From: Sulfurisoma sp.
GTDB taxonomy: Bacteria > Pseudomonadota > Gammaproteobacteria > Burkholderiales > Rhodocyclaceae
Length of the DNA stretch: 64,000 nucleotides
Direction: 5' to 3'
Assembly (NCBI GenBank): GCA_030691075.1
Contig: JAUYFI010000085.1
Location: 27,167-91,166, forward strand
How positions within the stretch are numbered: position 1 is the first letter of the stretch; the number at the start of each line of letters is the position of its first letter. This document shows, piece after piece, positions 57,884 to 64,000 of this stretch. The notes under the pieces were generated by a model. It saw only the letters and a list, made by a program, of their open reading frames with translations, was not told the DNA's origin and ran no database searches. The position numbers and the translations under genes are program-made.

Positions 57884-60800
57884 GCAGTTTGTCCCGTTTG
57901 TGCCGTGCCGCCAGCGCCGACTTTTTCCTGACGTGGCCGAAGCCCCGGATTTCCTGCGGCAGCGTGGCGAGTTCGATGGCGCCGGCGCGCGTCGCGGGGG
58001 ACAGTCGTGCCAGGATCAGCGCGACGTCGTCCTCGTAGTCGGCGATGAGTTGCCGGTCGAGTTTCCGCTCGGGACCGCGGCCGAAGATGTCCCAGGGCGT
58101 GCCGCGCAGGCGGCGCGCCCTGGCCAGCCAGCGAAAGGCCGTCATCATCCACGGCCCGAACGCGATTTTGGCGGTGCGCCCGGTAGTCGGGTCGGGCCGC
58201 GCCAGCAGCGGCGGGGCGAGGTGGAAACGCAGCGTGAAATCGCCCTCGAAAGCGGCATTGACGCGCTCGAGAAAATCGCTCTCGACATAGAGCCGCGCGA
58301 CCTCGTACTCGTCCTTGATCGCCAGCAGCTTGAAGTAGCCGCGCGCCACGGCTTCGGTCAGCGCCGTGTCGCCAGCGCCGACTTTCTCATCGGCGGCGCG
58401 CACGCGTTCGACCCGTGCCGAATAGCGCGCCGCGTAGGCGGCGTCCTGGTAGGCGGTGAGGAAGGCGACGTGCTCGGCGATCAGTTCGTCCAGCGTGGGT
58501 GGCGTACTTTCGACAGCGGCCGGCAGCAATCGCGCGACGCCCGCCGGATCGTGCGCGGCGCGTCGGCCCCAGGCGAAGGCCAGCAGATTCTGCTCGACCG
58601 CGACGCCGTTGAGCTCGATGGCGCGCGCCAATGCGACTTCCGCCAGCGGCACCATGCCGAGCTGCCAGCAGTAGCCCAGCAGCAGCGAGTTGGCGTGGAT
58701 CGCGTCGCCCATCAGCTGCGCCGCCAGCGTCGAGGCGTCGAGGCAGAACACGGCCTCCGCGCCCGCCGCATCGCGCAACGCCTGCCGCATGCGTTCCAGC
58801 GGGAACCGCCAATCGGGGTTGTGCGTGAATTCGGCCGTCGGCGTCTCGGCGCAATTGACCGCCACGCGCGTGCGGCCGGCCTGCATCTTGGCCAGCGCCT
58901 CGTTCGATGCCGAGACCACGACGTCGCCACCGATCACCGCGTCGGCCTCGCCGGTGGCGATGCGCACGGCATGGATCGCGGTCGGGTCGTCGCAGATGCG
59001 AATGTGGGAGAAGACCGCGCCGCCCTTCTGGGCGAGGCCGGTCATGTCGAGCACGGTCACGCCCTTGCCGTCGATGTGCGCGGCCATGCCGATCAGCGCG
59101 CCGAGGGTCACCACGCCGCTGCCGCCGACGCCGGTGACGAGAATGCCATAGGGCTCCCCGGTACTGGAGAAACTCGGCGGTGGCGGGACGGCGATATCGG
59201 CATCGTGACCGATGGCGCGGCCCTTGCGCACGCGGCCGCCGATCACCGAGACGAAGCTGGGGCAGAAGCCATTGACGCAGGTGTAGTCCTTGTTGCAGGC
59301 CGACTGGTCGATGGCACGCTTGCGCCCGAAGTTCGTCTCGACCGGCACCACGGCGAGGCAGTTGCTGGTTACGCCGCAGTCGCCGCAGCCTTCGCAGACC
59401 AGCGCGTTGATGAACACGCGGCGCGGCGGGTCGATGAGCTTGCCGCGCTTCCTGCGGCGGCGCTTCTCGGCGGCGCAGGTCTGGTCAAAGATGATGGCCG
59501 AGACGCCGGGGCACTCGCGGAATTCGCGCTGGATGACGTCGAAGTCGTCGCGGTGGCGGATGCCGACGCCATGCGGCAGGTCGGCGACATGCCAGCTTCT
59601 CGGGCTGCCGTCGGTCACCACGACGACATGGCCGACGCCCTCGGCGTGCAGTTGGCGCGCGATGTCCGGCACCGTCAGGGTGCCGTCGATGGGCTGGCCG
59701 CCAGTCATGGCGACGGCGTCGTTGTAGAGGATCTTGTAGGTGACCCCTTTGAGTTCCCCATCTTTCGAGCGCAGCGAGCAACCGTCATCCCCTCCCGCGG
59801 GGAGGGGGCTGGGGGGTGGGCCGTTGAATGCCGCAACGGCTGCTCGCACAGCGAGCAGACCGGAATGGAAGTAGGTGCCGTCGCCGAGATTGACGAAAAC
59901 GTGGCGCGTCTCGGTGAAGGGCGCCTGGCCGATCCAGGCTGCGCCCTCGCCGCCCATGTGCGAGAAGGTGGCCGTGCCGCGGTTCATCCACGTCACCATG
60001 TAGTGGCAGCCGATGCCGGCCAGCGCGCGCGAGCCTTCGGGCACCTTGGTCGAGGTGTTGTGCGGGCAGCCCGGGCAGAACCAGGGCACGCGGCCGATCG
60101 GAATCGCCGCTGGGCCGGCGTGTTCCTTGGCCTCGATGATGGCGAGTCGCGCGCGGATGTGCTCCGAGGTGAAGAAGCGCTCGATGCGCGCGGCGATGAC
60201 CTTGGCGATCAGGGCCGGCGTCAACTCGCCGGTCGCCGGCAACAGCCACTCGCCATGCGGCAGGGACCACTCGCCGCGTTCGTCGAACTTGCCGATGACT
60301 CGCGGCCGCACATCCTCGCGCCAATTGTAGAGTTCCTCCTTCAACTGGTACTCGATGAGCTGGCGCTTTTCCTCGACGACGAGGATTTCCTCGAGGCCTT
60401 CGGCGAACCGGCGCACGCCCTCGGATTCGAGCGGCCAGACCATGCCGATCTTGTAGAGGCGGATGCCGATCTCGGCGGCGAGCATGTCGTCGATGCCGAG
60501 ATCGTCGAAGGCCTGGCGCACGTCGAGATAGCTCTTGCCGGCGGCGATGATGCCGAGTCGCGGTCGCGGGGCGTCGATGACGATGCGGTTGAGGCCGTTG
60601 GCTCGGCAGTAGGCGAGCGCGGCATAGAGCTTGTGGTTGAGCAGCCGCGCTTCCTGCACCAGGCGGTCGTCGGGCCAACGGATGTTGAGGCCGTCGGGCG
60701 GGAGTTCATAGTCGGTTGGCAGGGTGATGACCAGCCGCTCGGGCGAGAGGTCGATGGTGGCCGAGGACTCGACGGTGTCGGCCACGGCCTTGAAGGCCAC

Positions 60801-61382
60801 CCAGCAGCCCGAATAGCGCGATAGCGCCCAGCCGTGCAGGCCGAAGTCGAGGTAGTCCTGCACCCCCGAGGGGGCCAGCACCGGCATCATCGCCGCCTTG
60901 AAGGCGTGTTCCGACTGGTGGGCGACGGTGGAAGAGCGCGCGGCGTGGTCGTCGCCGGCGATGGCCAGCACGCCGCCGAAGCGCGAGCTGCCGGCCGAAT
61001 TGGCGTGCTTGAAGACGTCGCCGCAACGGTCGACGCCCGGGCCCTTGCCGTACCAGAGGCCGAAGACGCCGTCATAGTTGGCGCCGGCGAACAGGTTGAC
61101 CTGCTGCGTGCCCCACAGCGCGGTGGCGGCAAGGTCCTCGTTGATGCCGGGCTGGAAAACGACGTGGTGGCGTTCGAGGTGCGCCTTCGCCTTCCACAGC
61201 GACTGGTCGAGTCCGCCCAGCGGCGAGCCGCGATAGCCGGAGACGTAACCGGCGGTGTTGAGTCCCGCGGCGAGGTCGCGGCGCCGCTGCAGCATGGGCA
61301 ACAGCGTCAGCGCCTGCACGCCGGCGAGGAAGACGCGGCCGGATTCGATCGTGTATTTGTCTTCCAGCGTGACCTGTCTCAT
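57864..61382 (-). CDS. Indolepyruvate ferredoxin oxidoreductase family protein (fused subunits)
   Basis: FLAGVQALTLLPMLQRRRDLAAGLNTAGYVSGYRGSPLGGLDQ, GDGTYFHSGLLAVRAAVAA, YKILYNDAVAMTGGQP, GVGGSGVVTLGALIGMAAHIDG. Confidence 0.95.
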   Translation of the reverse strand: MRQVTLEDKYTIESGRVFLAGVQALTLLPMLQRRRDLAAGLNTAGYVSGYRGSPLGGLDQSLWKAKAHLERHHVVFQPGINEDLAATALWGTQQVNLFAGANYDGVFGLWYGKGPGVDRCGDVFKHANSAGSSRFGGVLAIAGDDHAARSSTVAHQSEHAFKAAMMPVLAPSGVQDYLDFGLHGWALSRYSGCWVAFKAVADTVESSATIDLSPERLVITLPTDYELPPDGLNIRWPDDRLVQEARLLNHKLYAALAYCRANGLNRIVIDAPRPRLGIIAAGKSYLDVRQAFDDLGIDDMLAAEIGIRLYKIGMVWPLESEGVRRFAEGLEEILVVEEKRQLIEYQLKEELYNWREDVRPRVIGKFDERGEWSLPHGEWLLPATGELTPALIAKVIAARIERFFTSEHIRARLAIIEAKEHAGPAAIPIGRVPWFCPGCPHNTSTKVPEGSRALAGIGCHYMVTWMNRGTATFSHMGGEGAAWIGQAPFTETRHVFVNLGDGTYFHSGLLAVRAAVAAFNGPPPSPLPAGGDDGCSLRSKDGELKGVTYKILYNDAVAMTGGQPIDGTLTVPDIARQLHAEGVGHVVVVTDGSPRSWHVADLPHGVGIRHRDDFDVIQREFRECPGVSAIIFDQTCAAEKRRRRKRGKLIDPPRRVFINALVCEGCGDCGVTSNCLAVVPVETNFGRKRAIDQSACNKDYTCVNGFCPSFVSVIGGRVRKGRAIGHDADIAVPPPPSFSSTGEPYGILVTGVGGSGVVTLGALIGMAAHIDGKGVTVLDMTGLAQKGGAVFSHIRICDDPTAIHAVRIATGEADAVIGGDVVVSASNEALAKMQAGRTRVAVNCAETPTAEFTHNPDWRFPLERMRQALRDAAGAEAVFCLDASTLAAQLMGDAIHANSLLLGYCWQLGMVPLAEVALARAIELNGVAVEQNLLAFAWGRRAAHDPAGVARLLPAAVESTPPTLDELIAEHVAFLTAYQDAAYAARYSARVERVRAADEKVGAGDTALTEAVARGYFKLLAIKDEYEVARLYVESDFLERVNAAFEGDFTLRFHLAPPLLARPDPTTGRTAKIAFGPWMMTAFRWLARARRLRGTPWDIFGRGPERKLDRQLIADYEDDVALILARLSPATRAGAIELATLPQEIRGFGHVRKKSALAARHKRDKLRDALGT
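57902..57926 (-). repeat. Dispersed coding repeat A, copy at C-terminus of oxidoreductase
   Basis: gccgtgccgccagcgccgacttttt; 22/23, same 23-mer as 49945 copy. Confidence 0.85.
58363..58386 (-). repeat. Dispersed coding repeat A, internal copy in oxidoreductase
   Basis: gccgtgtcgccagcgccgactttc; 23/23, same as lysA copy. Confidence 0.9.
59744..59828 (-). repeat. GC-hairpin repeat + TTGCTCGCTGCGCTCG (family B copy 2) inserted in frame in the oxidoreductase TPP region
   Basis: Encodes FNGPPPSPLPAGGDDGCSLRSKDGELKG between AVRAAVAA and VTYKILYND. Confidence 0.8.
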
Positions 61383-61385
61383 GGC

Positions 61386-62765
61386 CTAGTCGGGCAGGAT
61401 CTTGCCGGGGTTGAGAATGTCGTCGGGGTCGAGCGCGCGCTTGATCGCGCGCATGACGTCGAGCGCCGCTTCGCCATGCTCCAGCGCAAGATATTTGCGC
61501 TTGCCGCGCCCGACGCCGTGCTCGCCGGTGCAGGTGCCTTCCATGCGGATGGCACGCTCGACCAGTCGTTGCGAGAACGCCTCGGCGCGTTCCATCTCTT
61601 CCGCGCGATCCGGGTCGGCGAGCAGCAGCAGGTGAAAGTTGCCGTCGCCGGCATGGCCGACCAGCGGCGCGACGAGGCCGCTCTCCGCGAGGTCGGTCAC
61701 GGTCTCGGCGATGCAGTCGGCCAGCCGCGAGATCGGCACGCAGACATCGGTGGTGAGCGAGCGGGCGCCCGGGCGCAGGGCCAGGCAGGCGTAGTAGGCG
61801 TCGTGGCGCGCCTGCCACAGGCGGCTGCGTTCCTCGGGCTTGCTGGCCCACTCGAAGTCCATGCCGCCGTGGCTGGCGGCGATGTCCTGCACGCTCTGCG
61901 CCTGTTCGGCCACGCCGGCGGGCGAACCGTGGAACTCGAAGAACAGCGTCGGCGCGCAGCGCAAGTCGGTCTTGCTGTGGCGGTTGATGGCGCGGATGGC
62001 CAGCGCGTCGAGCAGTTCCATGCGCGCCACCGGCACGCCGAGCTGTATGGTCTGGATGACGCTGTCGACCGCGTTGGCGATGCTCGGGAAGGCGCAGACC
62101 GCCGAAGAGATCGCCTCGGGAATCGGGTAGAGCCGCACGGTCAATTCGGTGATGATGCCGAGCGTGCCTTCGGAGCCGATCAGCAGCCGCGTCAGGTCGT
62201 AGCCGGCCGAGGACTTGCGCGCGCGGCTGCCGGTCTTGATGATGCGGCCGTCGGCGAGCACGACGATCATGCCGAGCACGTTCTCGCGCATGGTGCCGTA
62301 TCTGACCGCATTGGTGCCCGAGGCGCGCGTCGCCGCCATGCCGCCGAGGCTGGCGTCGGCGCCGGGGTCGATGGGGAAGAACAGGCCCGTGTCGCGCAGG
62401 CTGGCGTTGAGCTGCTTGCGCGTGACGCCGGCCTCGACGCTGGCGTCGAGATCCCCGGCGCGCACGGCGAGTACCTTGTTCATGCCTGACAGGTCGATGC
62501 AAACGCCGCCGCGCACGGCATGCAGATGGCCTTCGAGCGAGGTGCCGGTGCCGAAGGCGATCACCGGCACGCGGTGCTCATGGCAGAGCGCGACGGCGAA
62601 CGCCACCTCTTCGGTACTCTGCGCGAACACCACCGCATCGGGTGGCACCGGCGCGAAGGAGGATTCGTCGCGGCCATGCTGCAGCCGCACCGCCTCGCCG
62701 GTCGCGCAGCGCTCGCCGAAGCAGGCGCGCAGGGAATCCAGCAGCGGGGCGGGCAGCGCAGCCAT
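61386..62765 (-). CDS. FAD-linked oxidase (D-lactate dehydrogenase/glycolate oxidase GlcD-like)
   Basis: VPVIAFGTGTSLEGHLHAVRGGVCIDLSGMNKVL, HAGDGNFHLLLL, GEHGVGRGKRKYLALEHGEAALDVMRAIKRALDPDDILNPGKIL. Confidence 0.94.
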   Translation of the reverse strand: MAALPAPLLDSLRACFGERCATGEAVRLQHGRDESSFAPVPPDAVVFAQSTEEVAFAVALCHEHRVPVIAFGTGTSLEGHLHAVRGGVCIDLSGMNKVLAVRAGDLDASVEAGVTRKQLNASLRDTGLFFPIDPGADASLGGMAATRASGTNAVRYGTMRENVLGMIVVLADGRIIKTGSRARKSSAGYDLTRLLIGSEGTLGIITELTVRLYPIPEAISSAVCAFPSIANAVDSVIQTIQLGVPVARMELLDALAIRAINRHSKTDLRCAPTLFFEFHGSPAGVAEQAQSVQDIAASHGGMDFEWASKPEERSRLWQARHDAYYACLALRPGARSLTTDVCVPISRLADCIAETVTDLAESGLVAPLVGHAGDGNFHLLLLADPDRAEEMERAEAFSQRLVERAIRMEGTCTGEHGVGRGKRKYLALEHGEAALDVMRAIKRALDPDDILNPGKILPD

Positions 62766-62766
62766 G

Positions 62767-63363
62767 TCAGAGGACTTGGCAGGCCTCGGCGAACTCGAGC
62801 CGCGGGCTGCGCGGAAACAGCCTGGCCGGATCGCCGTGGCCGAGGTTGCAGAGGAAGTTCGACTTGACGCGGCCGTCCGGGAAGAACTCGCGGTCGACGG
62901 CGGCGTTGTCGAAGCCCGACATGGGGCCGCAGTCGAGGCCCAGCGCGCGCGCGGCGAGCATGAAATAGGCGCATTGCAGCGTGCCGTTGCGAAAGGCGGT
63001 GATGCGGGCGACATCTTCCTTGCCGGGGCCGTCGAACCAGGGGCGGGCATCGGTATGGGGAAAGAGCCTGGGCAGCAGTTCGAAGAAGCGGCTGTCCTGT
63101 CCGAAGATGGCGACGACAGGCGCGGACAGGGTCTTCTCGACGTTGCCTTCCATCAACATCGGCTTCAGCCGGGCCTTGGCTGCGGCGGACTTGACGAAGA
63201 CGACGCGCAGCGGCGAGCAGTTGGCCGAGGTCGGGCCCATGCGGGCGATGTCCCAAACCTGGAGCAGCAGGGCATCGTCGACCGGCTGGGCTAGCCAGCC
63301 GTTGTGAGTGCGCGCTTCGGTGAAAAGGGTTGCCAGAGCGTCTTGTGAGAGTTTTTCGGGCAT
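62767..63363 (-). CDS. rutE: Malonic semialdehyde reductase-like nitroreductase family protein
   Basis: [41 protein letters not shown]. Confidence 0.88.
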   Translation of the reverse strand: MPEKLSQDALATLFTEARTHNGWLAQPVDDALLLQVWDIARMGPTSANCSPLRVVFVKSAAAKARLKPMLMEGNVEKTLSAPVVAIFGQDSRFFELLPRLFPHTDARPWFDGPGKEDVARITAFRNGTLQCAYFMLAARALGLDCGPMSGFDNAAVDREFFPDGRVKSNFLCNLGHGDPARLFPRSPRLEFAEACQVL

Positions 63364-63495
63364 GGCGTTGCCTCTGTGGTCGGGGGGGGAGCGCTTGATT
63401 CTAAGGCCGCCGGTCGGCGATGCGGCGGGTCAATAATCCGCCTGCAACAGGCATTGACAAGAATCCGGGACATGACGATAATGCGCGGTTTCGCT

Positions 63496-63581
<86 letters not shown>

Positions 63582-63636
63582 GGTTTCTCTGTAGCAGGTA
63601 ATTTCGGTTTCGGTCGCCGTGTGGCGGCCACGGCGG

Positions 63637-63710
<74 letters not shown>

Positions 63711-63736
63711 GGCAAGTTGATTGTTTGACAAGTTTC

Positions 63737-63811
<75 letters not shown>

Positions 63812-63862
63812 GGTCTTTGTTTTGAGTTCTGAATTCTGTTCATTTGATTGGGGTGATCGATC

Positions 63863-64000
63863 ATGGCAAAAGGCAAGTTTGAGCGTACGAAGCCGCACGT
63901 GAACGTGGGGACGATTGGGCACGTGGATCATGGCAAGACCACGTTGACGGCGGCGATCACGATGGTACTGGCGGCGAAGTTTGGAGGCGAGGCCAAGGCC
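63863..64000 (+). CDS. tuf: Elongation factor Tu, 5' part (runs off window)
   Basis: [46 protein letters not shown]. Confidence 0.98.
   Translation, partial: MAKGKFERTKPHVNVGTIGHVDHGKTTLTAAITMVLAAKFGGEAKA

Overview
GC-rich bacterial chromosome segment. Gene content and order suggest a betaproteobacterium, probably Rhodocyclales (inference). Most of the window is dense housekeeping sequence: hemA-prfA-prmC-grxD; argH with two tandem Ser/Thr kinase-cNMP genes and a fructosamine-kinase remnant; algZ/algR; TPR-lolB-ispE; STAS-hslV-hslU; nhaR/htpX; an RND efflux pair; lysA-lptM / cyaY / ponA; pilMNOPQ-aroK-aroB-dgt; a branched-chain-type ABC uptake operon with two acyl-CoA ligases; ccdAB; GGDEF; a CoA-transferase; phaM; an orphan ParA-like ATPase; an indolepyruvate-oxidoreductase-like gene; an FAD-linked oxidase; a rutE-like gene; tRNA-Tyr/Gly/Thr and the 5' end of tuf. 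The most unusual signal is a set of short dispersed repeats inside protein-coding genes. A ~23-nt element (AAAGTCGGCGCTGGCGACACGGC) occurs about nine times plus one diverged copy, in both orientations and more than one reading frame, mostly at inter-motif linkers. One copy carries an extra 27-nt hairpin-forming segment. A second, GC-hairpin repeat adds codons to lolB, to the C-terminus of an RND adaptor and, in frame, to the TPP-binding region of the oxidoreductase. Other notable items: a perfect 38-bp palindrome at the TPR/lolB junction; an htpX that has lost its catalytic region through two deletions; a 5'-truncated fructosamine kinase; an internally deleted IS630 remnant with a canonical A_AAA_AAC slippery site; and a ccdAB operator that overlaps its -10 box. 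All reading was by eye; no searches were run.
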